A stretch of DNA of 64,000 nucleotides from Nitrospirae bacterium MYbin3. GTDB lineage: Bacteria; Nitrospirota; Thermodesulfovibrionia; Thermodesulfovibrionales; Dissulfurispiraceae. This document shows positions 1-8,750 of the stretch, one piece after another (within the stretch, counting starts at the first letter, position 1; each line of letters opens with the position of its first letter). The DNA is taken from the NCBI GenBank assembly GCA_002753335.1, contig PEAD01000007.1, positions 28,501 to 92,500 on the forward strand, given 5' to 3'. The translations under genes and the position numbers were made by a program. The notes under the pieces are model-generated. The model did not search any database. It saw only the letters and a list, made by a program, of their open reading frames with translations, and was not told where the DNA came from.

Positions 1-339
1 GGTTTTTGGAAGTATAAAGCGTTTTTTGGATGAGACCGCAATGTTGGTGGAAAAAAGGCTTTTTAAAGAAAGCTCTTCCCCCTCTTTTAACGAGCGGATT
101 GCATAGGATATGTCTTCAGGTTTCAGACAGTATCCTTCGGAGTTTATTCCGCGCATCTCCTGTACCAGCTTTTCGGCAGTGTCGGTTTTTCCATTATCTC
201 CCTGCAGGATCAGTTTATTTCCTCTTACGCTGATTGCAACTCCGAGAGTCTCTTCGATAACCCTAAATGTTTTATCAAGACCGCCGTGAAGAAAAGGGTA
301 TTCTCTCTCTTCGTCTAAAATCAGCTCAATGGTTTTCGT
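1..339 (-). CDS. phoH: PhoH-like ATPase, N-terminal part (cut by window edge)
   Basis: The reverse strand encodes 113 residues that end at the window edge with the RFILPKT stretch, which in PhoH-like (YbeZ) NTPases sits just before the nucleotide-binding domain. The segment before it matches the PhoH N-terminal region: TIELILDEE, then GVAISVRGNKLILQGDNG. PhoH-like proteins are cytoplasmic ATPases linked to RNA metabolism. It is the last visible gene of the ruvA-to-SPOR operon, 38 nt after the SPOR gene. No ATG, GTG or TTG exists in this frame after the upstream stop. A GGAGG lies 4 nt before an ACG codon (337-339) where homologues would have ATG, so I place the start there as non-canonical or as a mutation/sequence error. 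The C-terminal ATPase domain lies outside the window. Confidence 0.8.
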
Positions 340-377
340 AGCGCCTCCATGAAAAGTTCAAGGAATTGGGAAGTGAG

Positions 378-1169
378 TTACTGTTTTACCGCAACAAAGT
401 TAGGCAGGCCGGTCTGCTTTTGAAACTCTGCCGCCGCTTTTTCAGCCTCTTTTCTGTTTTTGTATGAGCCGGTTCTTACTCTGTAGTAAGGATCGCCTTC
501 AGCACGTTCGGTTATGTAGGCATTGATTTTTTTAGATTTGAGCGACTGGGCAAGCTGTGATGCGCCTTCGCTGCTTGGAAAGGCTCCGAACTGAACAGTA
601 TAAACCTTTTTTGGTGCTGCAGCGTCCTGTTTCGTTTCAGTTTTTTCTGCCTTTGCAGAAGCTGCCGGCTGTTTTGCCTCTTCTATTGGAGCTTCGGCCG
701 TCTTTTTTGCAGCGCGTTTTTCTTTAAGAGTTTTTGCAACAGGTTTCTCAGCCGCAGGTTCGGGCTCTAATATTTGTCCGGTCTTTTTCTCTTTTAGTTC
801 ACGATCTCTTTGGGCTGCCTTTGGGCTGCGATCCTGAGGTTTTTTTGTTGGAGGTTCATCTTTAATGACAGGCTGTTCAGGCTCTTTTTGTTCTTCAAGG
901 GCGGCTGCTTGCTGCTGAGTATTAGGTGCTACAGGAAGAACCGGAGCATCGCCTGAGGGGGATACGATAACTTTTTTCTCTTCAGCAGGGAGCGGCAGTT
1001 TTGTTTCGGTTGTGTTTTGCAATTTATCGCCAATGCCGAGCAGCCCACCCTTGTACCCAAGCAGATAGCCCAAACCCAATCCGAACACGGTGATCACAAG
1101 AGCGCCGATTATTACGGTATTGCGACTGAGGAGTAAAATTGAGGACTTTTCTGTTATCCTGCCCCTCAT
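378..1169 (-). CDS. Membrane-anchored SPOR domain protein
   Basis: This 263-residue protein has a short cytoplasmic N-terminus, one membrane segment around residues 18-40, a long Lys/Glu/Pro/Ala-rich linker (about 60-185) and a C-terminal SPOR domain (about 187-263, beginning near YTVQFGAF). SPOR domains bind denuded peptidoglycan glycan strands at division sites, so the domain should sit in the periplasm, tethered to the inner membrane as in FtsN- or DedD-like proteins. The start codon overlaps the end of queA by 4 nt, which indicates translational coupling. The exact role (division or wall remodelling) is inferred from the architecture only. Confidence 0.85.
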   Translation of the reverse strand: MRGRITEKSSILLLSRNTVIIGALVITVFGLGLGYLLGYKGGLLGIGDKLQNTTETKLPLPAEEKKVIVSPSGDAPVLPVAPNTQQQAAALEEQKEPEQPVIKDEPPTKKPQDRSPKAAQRDRELKEKKTGQILEPEPAAEKPVAKTLKEKRAAKKTAEAPIEEAKQPAASAKAEKTETKQDAAAPKKVYTVQFGAFPSSEGASQLAQSLKSKKINAYITERAEGDPYYRVRTGSYKNRKEAEKAAAEFQKQTGLPNFVAVKQ

Positions 1170-2212
1170 AATAAAAGTAGCATAGCATCACCATAGGAGA
1201 AAAATCTATAATCTCCGGACAATGCCTCCTTGTAGCTTTTTTGTATATTTTTCAAACCTATAAAGGCTGATGCAAGCATCAACGGTGTTGATTTGGGAAG
1301 GTGAAAATTAGTTATCAGACCGTCAACCGCTTTGAAAGCATAATTCGGATAGATAAAAATATCTGTATATCCCCGCACTTTGCCGTTTGCTGGGCCAAGG
1401 GCATCAAATCTTCCGCTCATAAATCCCTCAATCGCTCTGGTTGCTGTTGTGCCGGTTGCAATCAGCCGTTTATTGTTTTGCTTGGCTTTTATTATTTCCT
1501 CAGGCAGACTTGCATCCATCTCAAAATATTCCGGGGCCATTCTGTGTTCAGAAACAACTTCGGTTTTTATAGGCGTAAAAGTCCCTGTGCCGACATGCAA
1601 TGTCAACATTCTAATAACAACGCCTTTGCTCCTGAGGGCTGCTAACAACTCATCAGTAAAATGCATGCCTGCTGTTGGAGCTGCGATAGAACCTTCATTT
1701 TCGGCATACACCGTCTGGTATCGCTCTTTATCATGGCTGTCTGGGCTTCGTTTTATGTAAGGAGGAAGCGGCATCTCTCCATGCTCCCAAAGAGTTTTAA
1801 CAATTTTTGATGGTTCGATATCCAAAAACCTCAGAAACCGTTTGGTTTCTGTTTTAGCATCATTTTTTTCGGACCATATTTCGACATTGAAGTTATTTCC
1901 GAATGTTGCTTTGCCGCTGAACTGGCCTTTAAACAAAACTTCCCACACATCATCATTTGTTTGCTTCACGAGGATTAGATCGAGTTTTCCACCCGAAGGC
2001 TTGCGGCATATTATTCTTGCAGGGAAAACCTTTGTATTGTTTAGAAGCAATAAATCACCTGTGTTGAAATAGGAAACAATATCAGAAAAAGATTTGTGTT
2101 CGGTTTTACCGTTGCTGTGCAGAACAAGCAGTCGGGATTGGTCTCTTTTGTCGGCCGGTCTCAACGCAATGCATTCAGGCGGAAGGCAAAAGTCGAAATC
2201 AGCGATTTCCAT
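1166..2212 (-). CDS. queA: tRNA preQ1 ribosyltransferase-isomerase QueA
   Basis: The 348-residue product matches QueA, which transfers and rearranges the ribose of S-adenosylmethionine onto preQ1 at the tRNA wobble position to make epoxyqueuosine. Visible family motifs are the start MEIADFDFCLPPECIAL, RPADKRDQSRLLVL, LLNNTKVFPAR, the central AAPTAGMHFT and the C-terminal TNFHLPKSTPLML. The length is normal for the family. The gene starts inside the last 14 nt of spoIID and ends overlapping the SPOR gene. QueH, which reduces epoxyqueuosine, is encoded three genes upstream, so this operon holds the last two steps of queuosine synthesis. Confidence 0.97.
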   Translation of the reverse strand: MEIADFDFCLPPECIALRPADKRDQSRLLVLHSNGKTEHKSFSDIVSYFNTGDLLLLNNTKVFPARIICRKPSGGKLDLILVKQTNDDVWEVLFKGQFSGKATFGNNFNVEIWSEKNDAKTETKRFLRFLDIEPSKIVKTLWEHGEMPLPPYIKRSPDSHDKERYQTVYAENEGSIAAPTAGMHFTDELLAALRSKGVVIRMLTLHVGTGTFTPIKTEVVSEHRMAPEYFEMDASLPEEIIKAKQNNKRLIATGTTATRAIEGFMSGRFDALGPANGKVRGYTDIFIYPNYAFKAVDGLITNFHLPKSTPLMLASAFIGLKNIQKSYKEALSGDYRFFSYGDAMLLLL

Positions 2213-3218
2213 AAAGTTCTATTGTGGTTGAGGGGTAAAAAGTTGCGAGAATTTCTTTGTAGTTCTTTCCTGATTTTGCCATCTGGAGTGCCGACCATTG
2301 GCACATGCCTACACCGTGGCCGTATCCTTTGCCTTCAAAAATAAAGGTGTCGTTGTCTTTTCGCAGGTTTGTTATAAGAGTACTTGGGAGCTTGTCCCAG
2401 CCTATATTTTTTCGCAGATCCTTTGCCGGAATAATATGCTCTTTGCCTTCGGCGATGAATTTCAGGTTGCGCACTCTGTTAGAAACCGTAAAAGAGTCTA
2501 TTGATATTTCTTCAAGAGCCTTTATATTGGTCGCTTTTTGAATATCCTGCAGCGCAATTCTTTTTTCCCACAGATAAAAAGGCGATATCTCACAATTTGT
2601 TGAAACAGGCTTCAGATAGGGGTAGCTTTTCCCAAAAACTTCTGCGGGATCTTCGGTTATTCCTCCGCTTGTAGAATGATAATATGCGATTATGGGTTTG
2701 CCTTCGAATGTTAAAATTTCTCCTACAGTTTCTTTAACGGCACGGGAAATGTTTTCATGCACGCTGCCGCCTTTATAGACCTGATGAAGAACGGAGGAGG
2801 TGAGGTGGTAAGAAATCTTGTTTTTCCCTCCGTTCTGTTTTTGTGTCAAAGCATACGTGCGGGCAACCACCGCCTGTGCTTTCAATGCCTCTATATCCCA
2901 GCTGCTGCCAACCTCGGCCGCAACTACGCCTTTGATGTACTCCTCAAACGGAAGCTCATTAATAACATAAAGCCCGTTATCGCCCCGCCATACTTCAAGA
3001 ACCCCCGAATATTTCATGCCTCCCAGCAGTGCAGACCCCTTGCCGTTTCCCAGCCTTTCGACCCGCTCATTTTTCTGGGGCAGCTTCGAATTTTTAGCGT
3101 CTAGAAGGAGAACCCTTATTGTATCCGCAAACGCAGTTCCGAAACTAAAAAAGAAGAGTGCTAAAGAAATAGTTGCCGCGATAAAAATCCTGGACAATGC
3201 AAAGTCGATTTTAAACAT
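2199..3218 (-). CDS. SpoIID/LytB-domain secreted protein
   Basis: I chose the ATG at 3218 because GGGAGGA precedes it and it gives a clean signal peptide of about 30 residues (MFKIDFALSR followed by a hydrophobic stretch ending FGTAFA). The 339-residue protein carries a SpoIID/LytB domain: EEYIKGVVAAEVGSSW, then AVVARTYAL, and the C-terminal GYGHGVGMCQWSA. In sporulating Firmicutes SpoIID is a lytic transglycosylase, and related LytB proteins enhance amidases. In Gram-negatives such as this one the protein is probably a periplasmic peptidoglycan enzyme or enhancer. It lies between DUF2905 and queA and overlaps the queA start. No sporulation genes are visible. Confidence 0.9.
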   Translation of the reverse strand: MFKIDFALSRIFIAATISLALFFFSFGTAFADTIRVLLLDAKNSKLPQKNERVERLGNGKGSALLGGMKYSGVLEVWRGDNGLYVINELPFEEYIKGVVAAEVGSSWDIEALKAQAVVARTYALTQKQNGGKNKISYHLTSSVLHQVYKGGSVHENISRAVKETVGEILTFEGKPIIAYYHSTSGGITEDPAEVFGKSYPYLKPVSTNCEISPFYLWEKRIALQDIQKATNIKALEEISIDSFTVSNRVRNLKFIAEGKEHIIPAKDLRKNIGWDKLPSTLITNLRKDNDTFIFEGKGYGHGVGMCQWSALQMAKSGKNYKEILATFYPSTTIELYGNR

Positions 3219-3223
3219 AGTTT

Positions 3224-3448
3224 TTATTTCCTCCCTATCAGCCAGAACAAAAACGAGAGCACTGCGCTCAATAAAATGCTTGTGGCCAATGGAAAATAGA
3301 ATGTAAAATTCTTTTTTTCGATCATAATATCCCCAGGCAGTTTGCCAAGCCACGGTATTTTCCCGGACAGCATAAGCAAGCCACCTACCGCGGCAAGAAC
3401 TATTCCGCCTATAATCATCGCTTTGCCTATCTGTTCAATGCTGTTCAT
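3224..3448 (-). CDS. DUF2905 small membrane protein
   Basis: From the ATG at 3448 this 74-residue protein begins MNSIEQIGKAMIIGG and has two predicted membrane helices flanking the GKIPWLGKLPGDI loop, which is characteristic of the DUF2905 family. The function is unknown. It lies 5 nt after the queH stop and 5 nt before spoIID. A longer in-frame start at 3511 would run back into queH, and family length favours the shorter form. Confidence 0.85.
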   Translation of the reverse strand: MNSIEQIGKAMIIGGIVLAAVGGLLMLSGKIPWLGKLPGDIMIEKKNFTFYFPLATSILLSAVLSFLFWLIGRK

Positions 3449-3453
3449 CTGTA

Positions 3454-3996
3454 TCAACTTTTTTGTTTTCCCGAAAGATAGCGTTCCATTTCTGAATATA
3501 TGCAGCCGCAATATTTCTGGCTGTAAAGTCCCAGCTCTTTTGCCTCACTGCGGCCTTTTCTGAAGCCGCTTCTGAAATCCTCGGCCATAAACTCTACCGA
3601 ATATTTGCCTTCAAGCATTTTGCCAATGTCCATAAGCAAATTAAACTTTTGATACGGGCTTACCAAAAGCGAGGAGGTGAAGGCATCTGCGTTTAGCTCC
3701 TTCGCTTTTTTTGCGGTCTCTTCAAGCCGCACCGTATAACAATATTCGCAGCGACCTGATTCTTTGCCCGCCACGTTACGCACAAATTCGGTCAGACCGT
3801 ACTCATCTTTATATTCTAACTCCATAAGCCAAAGTCGCTCAAGCGTTTTTAGAGAAGCGAGCCTGTTTTTATATTCTGTGAACGGATGAATGTTCGGATT
3901 GAACCAGAAACCGGTGATATTTATTCCCCGGTCTTTAAGCGTCGATACAGGATAAACCGCGCAGTTGGAACAACAGATATGCATTAGAAGATTCAT
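3454..3996 (-). CDS. queH: Epoxyqueuosine reductase QueH
   Basis: The 180-residue product matches QueH (DUF208), the cobalamin-independent epoxyqueuosine reductase that replaces QueG in many anaerobes. Expected cysteines are present: HICCSNCAVYP at the N-terminus, the ESGRCEYCYTVRLEETA motif in the middle and YCGC near the C-terminus. These ligate a 4Fe-4S cluster and a nearby metal in characterised QueH. It completes queuosine formation after QueA, encoded in the same operon. It lies 12 nt after ruvB. Start MNLLMHICC is the only sensible choice. Confidence 0.93.
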   Translation of the reverse strand: MNLLMHICCSNCAVYPVSTLKDRGINITGFWFNPNIHPFTEYKNRLASLKTLERLWLMELEYKDEYGLTEFVRNVAGKESGRCEYCYTVRLEETAKKAKELNADAFTSSLLVSPYQKFNLLMDIGKMLEGKYSVEFMAEDFRSGFRKGRSEAKELGLYSQKYCGCIYSEMERYLSGKQKS

Positions 3997-4008
3997 TATT
4001 CAGTGGTC

Positions 4009-5031
4009 TTAAAACAGTCCCTGCGGCAGCTTGATCCCTAAATGTTCGTACGCGAATTTTGTGGCGAGTCTGCCGCGCGGGGTCCTTTCGAGCAGGCCTT
4101 CCTGCAGCATAAAAGGCTCATAGACGTCCTCTATGGTTTCCCTGTCCTCTCTTAAGGCGGCTGCGATTGCTTCAACCCCTGCAGGCCCGCCACCGAATTT
4201 TTCTATAATGGTGCGGAGCAGCTTCCGGTCTATTTCATCAAGTCCCAAGTGGTCTATATCAAGGGCATCGAGCGCTTCCTGAGAAATCTTCATGTCGATT
4301 GTTCCATCGCCCCGCACCTGTGCAAAATCTCTGACCCGTTTGAGCACCCTGTTTGCGATTCTCGGAGTGCCGCGCGAACGCTTTGATATTTCCTCTGCAG
4401 CGTCTTTTTTTATTTCGATTTCGAGGAGTCCGGCAGAGCGTGTTACGATTTCGCAAAGCTCTTTCGGGGTGTAGAATTCGAGCCTGCATATCACGCCGAA
4501 CCTGTCTCTGAGCGGGGAGGTGAGCAGCCCTGTTCTTGTGGTTGCGCCTATCAGAGTAAACTTTGGCAGCTCTATTTTAAGTGTTCTTGCACTCGGCCCC
4601 TGCCCGATGATTATATCGAGCTTATAATCCTCCATTGCAGGATACAGCACTTCCTCAACAACTCGCGGCAGTCTATGGATCTCGTCAATAAATAGAATGT
4701 CTCCGGGCGAGAGGTTTGTAAGTATCGCAGCAAGGTCGCCCTGCCGTTCAAGCACAGGGCCGGTGGTGGTCCTGATATTTACTTTGAGCTCATTTGCGAT
4801 GATGGTTGCGAGCGTTGTTTTTCCTAGTCCCGGAGGCCCAAAGAACAGAACATGGTCAAGCGCCTCCTGGCGCATAGTTGCAGCTTGTATAAAGACCTTT
4901 AAATTTTCTTTGATTTTTTCCTGACCAACGAATTCATTGAGGGTGCGCGGCCTGAGAGTTGTCTCGTATTTTATTTCCTCTTCGTCCGCTTCGGGAGCAA
5001 GGGGGCTTATCTGTCCGTCTTCGACTCTCAT
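4009..5031 (-). CDS. ruvB: Holliday junction branch-migration ATPase RuvB
   Basis: The 340-residue product is a typical RuvB: the N-terminal [11 protein letters not shown] motif, Walker [10 protein letters not shown], Walker B DEIHR, sensor region [21 protein letters not shown] and a C-terminal winged helix ending near the TPRGR arginine motif. It forms a hexameric motor that, with RuvA, drives branch migration. The start overlaps the ruvA stop by 4 nt. No ruvC is visible next to the pair; ruvA is the first gene of this operon. Confidence 0.98.
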   Translation of the reverse strand: MRVEDGQISPLAPEADEEEIKYETTLRPRTLNEFVGQEKIKENLKVFIQAATMRQEALDHVLFFGPPGLGKTTLATIIANELKVNIRTTTGPVLERQGDLAAILTNLSPGDILFIDEIHRLPRVVEEVLYPAMEDYKLDIIIGQGPSARTLKIELPKFTLIGATTRTGLLTSPLRDRFGVICRLEFYTPKELCEIVTRSAGLLEIEIKKDAAEEISKRSRGTPRIANRVLKRVRDFAQVRGDGTIDMKISQEALDALDIDHLGLDEIDRKLLRTIIEKFGGGPAGVEAIAAALREDRETIEDVYEPFMLQEGLLERTPRGRLATKFAYEHLGIKLPQGLF

Positions 5032-5603
5032 CGCCCCTCTTTTGTGAGATGCTTAAGCGCTTCTTTAAGCAGGCTTTCGATGTCTCTGATGCCGCTGTTG
5101 TAAGACTTTTCGAGCGCTTCTATGGCAATAGCTTTCTTATACCCTAAATTTACAAGCGCCGAAAGGGTATCATCGTAATTTTTATCTTTCTTTTCCCGCA
5201 GCGAGGGTAGTTTTTCCCTGAGCTCAAGAATGAGCCTGTGAGCTGTTTTCTTCCCTAGTCCCGGAACTCTGCATAGCGTGTCAACATCTTCGGCATCGAT
5301 TGCGGAATAAAAATTATCCGGTCTTATCGTAGATAGAATATTTAGTGCTATTTTAGGGCCTATGCCCGAAACCCCGATAAGTGTAGTAAATATTCGCTTT
5401 TCATCCTCGGTTTGAAACCCGTATAAAATAATCGCGTCTTCTCTGACATGTGTATATATATAAATCGTTACTTCGCGGCCTTCGTCCGGAAGTGAGGAAA
5501 CAAGAGATATTGGAACAAGCACCTGATAGCCCACGCCATTTACGTCAATAATCAGGCTGTCAGGTTTTTTAGAAAAAAGGCGGCCTCTCAAAAATCCGAT
5601 CAT
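5028..5603 (-). CDS. ruvA: Holliday junction DNA-binding protein RuvA
   Basis: The 191-residue RuvA begins MIGFLRGRL, with the N-terminal OB fold, two helix-hairpin-helix motifs ([16 protein letters not shown] and [16 protein letters not shown]) and a C-terminal domain that contacts RuvB. It heads the leftward operon. A TATACT hexamer lies 7 nt upstream of the ATG and there is no Shine-Dalgarno, so the transcript may be leaderless. It diverges from argD, and the two starts are only 86 nt apart. Confidence 0.97.
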   Translation of the reverse strand: MIGFLRGRLFSKKPDSLIIDVNGVGYQVLVPISLVSSLPDEGREVTIYIYTHVREDAIILYGFQTEDEKRIFTTLIGVSGIGPKIALNILSTIRPDNFYSAIDAEDVDTLCRVPGLGKKTAHRLILELREKLPSLREKKDKNYDDTLSALVNLGYKKAIAIEALEKSYNSGIRDIESLLKEALKHLTKEGR

Positions 5604-5610
5604 AGCATTT

Positions 5611-5640
5611 AGTATAACGCAGTTCGGTCGAACACGTCAG
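5611..5640 (-). promoter_or_regulatory. Sigma-70-like promoter of the ruvA operon
   Basis: On the reverse strand CTGACG (5635-5640) and TATACT (5611-5616) are separated by 18 nt. TATACT ends 7 nt before the ruvA ATG, so transcription would begin at about the start codon. Supported by sequence resemblance and position only. Confidence 0.5.
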
Positions 5641-5654
5641 CATCACAAATCGCC

Positions 5655-5684
5655 TTGCCCGGTATATTTTCGCTGTGTTATCAT
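5655..5684 (+). promoter_or_regulatory. Sigma-70-like promoter of argD-argF
   Basis: TTGCCC (5655-5660) and TATCAT (5679-5684) are 18 nt apart, and a TGT just before the -10 makes it an extended -10 element. It ends 5 nt before the argD ATG, with no Shine-Dalgarno between, which suggests a leaderless message. Confidence 0.5.
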
Positions 5685-5689
5685 GACCG

Positions 5690-6889
5690 ATGGAAGTTAA
5701 AAAAATAATCGAAGATTCCGAGCGTTACCTGATGCATACCTACAACCGCTTCCCAATTGTTTTGCGCAAGGGCCGCGGAATGAAGGTTTGGGGTGCTGAT
5801 GGCAAGGAGTACCTCGATTTTATAGCCGGAATCGCCGTAAATATTTTAGGGCATTGCCATCCAAAGGTAGTTGTGGCGATCCAAAAACAGGCACAGCGGC
5901 TTTTGCACGTCTCCAACCTATACCACATAGAACCTCAGATTAAACTGGCCAAGCTTTTAGTAACGCATTCTTTTGCGGATAAAGTCTTTTTTTGCAATTC
6001 CGGTGCTGAAGCTAACGAAGCTGCCATAAAACTGGCGCGCAAATATTCAAAGGACCATGACGGACATAATCGTTATGAGATTATAGCTGCGAAAAATTCA
6101 TTTCACGGCAGGACGTTGGCCACAGTAACCGCTACAGGACAGGAGAAATTTCAGAAAGGTTTTGAGCCGCTTATGCCGGGCTTTAAACATGTCCCTTTTG
6201 ATGATATCGATGCGCTGAACTCAGCCATAAACAAACACACTTGCGCCGTGCTTCTTGAGCCTATTCAGGCAGAGGGCGGAGTGAGGATTCCTAAGGAATC
6301 TTACTTTCAGCAGGTTCGCCAGCTTTGCAATGAGCACAATCTGCTGCTTATTTTGGATGAAGTGCAGACAGGCATGGGCAGGACAGGCAAGCTGTTTGCG
6401 CATGAGCATTACGGAATAACCCCTGACATTATGGCGCTTGCAAAAGGATTGGGCGGCGGGGTTCCTATAGGCGCTATGCTTGCAACCGAGAAGGTGGCGG
6501 CCTCTTTTCAGCCCGGAACGCACGCTTCAACCTTCGGCGGCAATCCGCTAGTATGCGCCGCTGCAATAGCAACTTTTGAAACATTAATGGAAGATGGTTT
6601 TATACTTGACCATTGCAACAGAATGGGAGCCTATTTTCAGGAGAAGCTAAAACAGATAGCAGAAGCTTTGCCTGATAAGGTTGTAAATATCCGAGGCAAG
6701 GGGCTTCTTGTTGGCATGGAGCTGCCTTTTGAAGGCACCGTATTAGTAAAATCCTGTATGGACAGGGGAATGTTGATAAATTGCACCTCCGGCAATGTGC
6801 TTCGTTTTGCGCCGCCGCTGATAGTTGAAGAGCGTGACATAGATAAGCTGGCGGATGTGCTTGAAGAGGTTTTGGATAAGTTCATATGA
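5690..6889 (+). CDS. argD: Acetylornithine aminotransferase
   Basis: The 399-residue PLP-dependent class III aminotransferase matches ArgD, which converts N-acetylglutamate semialdehyde to N-acetylornithine. Motifs include FCNSGAEANEAAIKLAR, the DEVQTGMGRTGKLFA segment with the PLP-contacting Asp, and the Schiff-base lysine in ALAKGLGGGVPIGA. The next gene is argF, whose start overlaps by 4 nt, so this is an arginine biosynthesis pair. A succinyl-diaminopimelate aminotransferase side activity is common in the family. Confidence 0.95.
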   Translation: MEVKKIIEDSERYLMHTYNRFPIVLRKGRGMKVWGADGKEYLDFIAGIAVNILGHCHPKVVVAIQKQAQRLLHVSNLYHIEPQIKLAKLLVTHSFADKVFFCNSGAEANEAAIKLARKYSKDHDGHNRYEIIAAKNSFHGRTLATVTATGQEKFQKGFEPLMPGFKHVPFDDIDALNSAINKHTCAVLLEPIQAEGGVRIPKESYFQQVRQLCNEHNLLLILDEVQTGMGRTGKLFAHEHYGITPDIMALAKGLGGGVPIGAMLATEKVAASFQPGTHASTFGGNPLVCAAAIATFETLMEDGFILDHCNRMGAYFQEKLKQIAEALPDKVVNIRGKGLLVGMELPFEGTVLVKSCMDRGMLINCTSGNVLRFAPPLIVEERDIDKLADVLEEVLDKFI

Positions 6890-7791
6890 AAAAAGATTTT
6901 TTGAAAATATTCGATGTTTCGCCGAATGAGTTCACAGGCCTTGTTAAAAGGGCGATTGAGTTGAAATCGGGCAAAGATGCAAGCAAATGTCCGCTAATTG
7001 GAAAGAGTATCGGACTTTTTTTTGAGAAGCCTTCAACTCGTACAAGGGTTTCTTTTGAGGTCGGCATTTACCAACTTGGCGGCCAGACAATATATTTGAA
7101 CCCCAAGGAGATACAGTTGGGCAGAGGAGAAACCATTGCCGACACAGCTAAAGTGCTTTCGCGGTACTTGAGTGCGATAGTCCTTAGAACCTACACGCAC
7201 GCTACGGTTGCGGAGTTTGCAAAGCATGCGACTGTGCCTGTGATAAACGGACTTTCTGATATGCATCACCCCTGTCAGGCCCTTGCGGACTTGATGACTA
7301 TACTTGAAAAAAGAGGGCGGCTCGAAGGCGTGCGGGTAGCCTTTATTGGCGACGGAAACAATGTAGCCAATTCATTGATAGAGGCTGCTGCGCTGACAGG
7401 AATGGAGCTTGCGCTTGCATGTCCTGAAGGCTTCGAACCGAACGCCGAGATTATCGATTATGCAAGGGGAAAATACAAAAGCAATATAACTGTAGTGAGG
7501 AGGCCTGAAGAAGCGGTTGGTATGGCGGATGTTGTTTATACCGATGTCTGGGTGAGCATGGGGCAGGAAGACGGCGCCGACAAGAAAAAAGAAAAATTCC
7601 GAAATTATCAGATAAACAGCAATCTGCTAAAACAAGCAAAAAAGGATGTTGTTGTCCTTCATTGCCTGCCGGCATACCGCGGCTCCGAGATAACTGATGA
7701 GGTTATGGACGGTCCTCATAGTGCGGTATTTGATCAGGCAGAAAATAGGCTTCATACAGAAAAAGCGCTTTTGGAGTTTCTTATAAAATAA
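6886..7791 (+). CDS. argF: Ornithine carbamoyltransferase
   Basis: The 301-residue product carries the carbamoyl-phosphate motif STRTR (in EKPSTRTRVSFEVG), the HPCQALADL motif and the ornithine-binding HCLPA loop. It makes citrulline from ornithine and carbamoyl phosphate. Translational overlap with argD (ATGA) shows a two-gene arginine operon. Length is normal. Confidence 0.97.
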   Translation: MKKDFLKIFDVSPNEFTGLVKRAIELKSGKDASKCPLIGKSIGLFFEKPSTRTRVSFEVGIYQLGGQTIYLNPKEIQLGRGETIADTAKVLSRYLSAIVLRTYTHATVAEFAKHATVPVINGLSDMHHPCQALADLMTILEKRGRLEGVRVAFIGDGNNVANSLIEAAALTGMELALACPEGFEPNAEIIDYARGKYKSNITVVRRPEEAVGMADVVYTDVWVSMGQEDGADKKKEKFRNYQINSNLLKQAKKDVVVLHCLPAYRGSEITDEVMDGPHSAVFDQAENRLHTEKALLEFLIK

Positions 7792-7843
7792 GTCTGTCCG
7801 GACGCAGCCCTTCCGGTGCGGATATGCCTGAAAGGAGAGTTAA

Positions 7844-8293
7844 ATGCTTAAAGCTAGAGATATCATGTCCACCAATACCATCACCGTATCTCCCGATGCG
7901 ACGGTTGGAACCCTCGCAAAGATTTTTGTCGAAAACAGGATAAGCGGTGCGCCTGTTGTTGACAGCAGCGGAAGCATTTGCGGCATCGTAACCGAGAACG
8001 ATCTGATAAGCCAAAACAAGCGGCTGCATATTCCTACGGTGCTCAGAATTTTTGATGCTTTTATAATGCTCGAAAGTCCTGCAAAGATCGAAAAAGAGAT
8101 GCAGAAAATGACCGCGACAACAGCTGGCGAAATTTGCACCAAGGATGTGATTACGGTTTCTGAAGAAACCCCGCTGGAAGAGGTTGCCACTATAATGGCA
8201 GAAAAGAAGATACATCTTGTTCCTGTGGTTGAAGGCAAGAAAATTAAGGGCATAATAGGGAAGATCGACCTGATAAAAGCGCTGGCCAAATAG
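7844..8293 (+). CDS. Tandem CBS-domain protein
   Basis: This 149-residue cytoplasmic protein consists of two CBS domains only: residues about 1-60 (MSTNTITVSPDATV...GIVTENDLI) and about 88-149 (CTKDVITVSEETP...KIKGIIGKIDLI). Such Bateman modules bind adenine nucleotides or related ligands and regulate partners, but no partner is identifiable here. It has a good ribosome site (AAAGGAGAG) and stands 52 nt after argF and 4 nt before tsaE. Confidence 0.88.
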   Translation: MLKARDIMSTNTITVSPDATVGTLAKIFVENRISGAPVVDSSGSICGIVTENDLISQNKRLHIPTVLRIFDAFIMLESPAKIEKEMQKMTATTAGEICTKDVITVSEETPLEEVATIMAEKKIHLVPVVEGKKIKGIIGKIDLIKALAK

Positions 8294-8297
8294 CGCG

Positions 8298-8750
8298 GTG
8301 GAAAAAGTTCTGAAGCTTTTATCCGAATCCGAAAGCGAAACGGTAGCTTTCGGGCGCAAGATTGGCGAATATGCAAAAGGCAAAAAAATTCCTGTTTGTT
8401 TGTACGGCGACTTGGGAGCAGGTAAGACAACACTGATAAAAGGCATAGGCTCGGCGTTTGGCATATCTGAGCGGGACATTTGCAGCGCAAGTTTTTTGAT
8501 AGTTGCCGAGCATGAATCTGTTCCGCCTTTGTATCATATTGACTTATACAGAATCGAAGGCAGAGAAGCTTTGCATGAGCTGGGGATATGGGAATATCTT
8601 GAGGGTGAAGGCGTTGCGGTGGTTGAGTGGGCCGAGAGGCTTGAAGACCGCCCGCCCAGAGCATTGGCATTATTTATAAAAGCGGACGGGATGGACAGGC
8701 GCCTAATAACGATAGAGGATTTTGATGAAGAAGATTGGAATAATCTGTAA
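8298..8750 (+). CDS. tsaE: tRNA threonylcarbamoyladenosine ATPase TsaE
   Basis: The GTG-started 150-residue product is TsaE, the P-loop ATPase that cycles the TsaBD complex for t6A37 tRNA modification. Visible are Walker A GDLGAGKTTLIKG (about residues 36-48), HIDLYRIEG and VVEWAERL. It overlaps nadK by 26 nt. tsaB and tsaD are not in the window. Confidence 0.93.
   Translation: MEKVLKLLSESESETVAFGRKIGEYAKGKKIPVCLYGDLGAGKTTLIKGIGSAFGISERDICSASFLIVAEHESVPPLYHIDLYRIEGREALHELGIWEYLEGEGVAVVEWAERLEDRPPRALALFIKADGMDRRLITIEDFDEEDWNNL

Noticed and set aside
7781..8670. Two long reverse-strand reading frames (232 and 276 codons) over the CBS and tsaE genes
   Set aside because: They are antisense to clear gene families, have no ribosome sites and no recognisable domains. 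They are codon-bias shadows.
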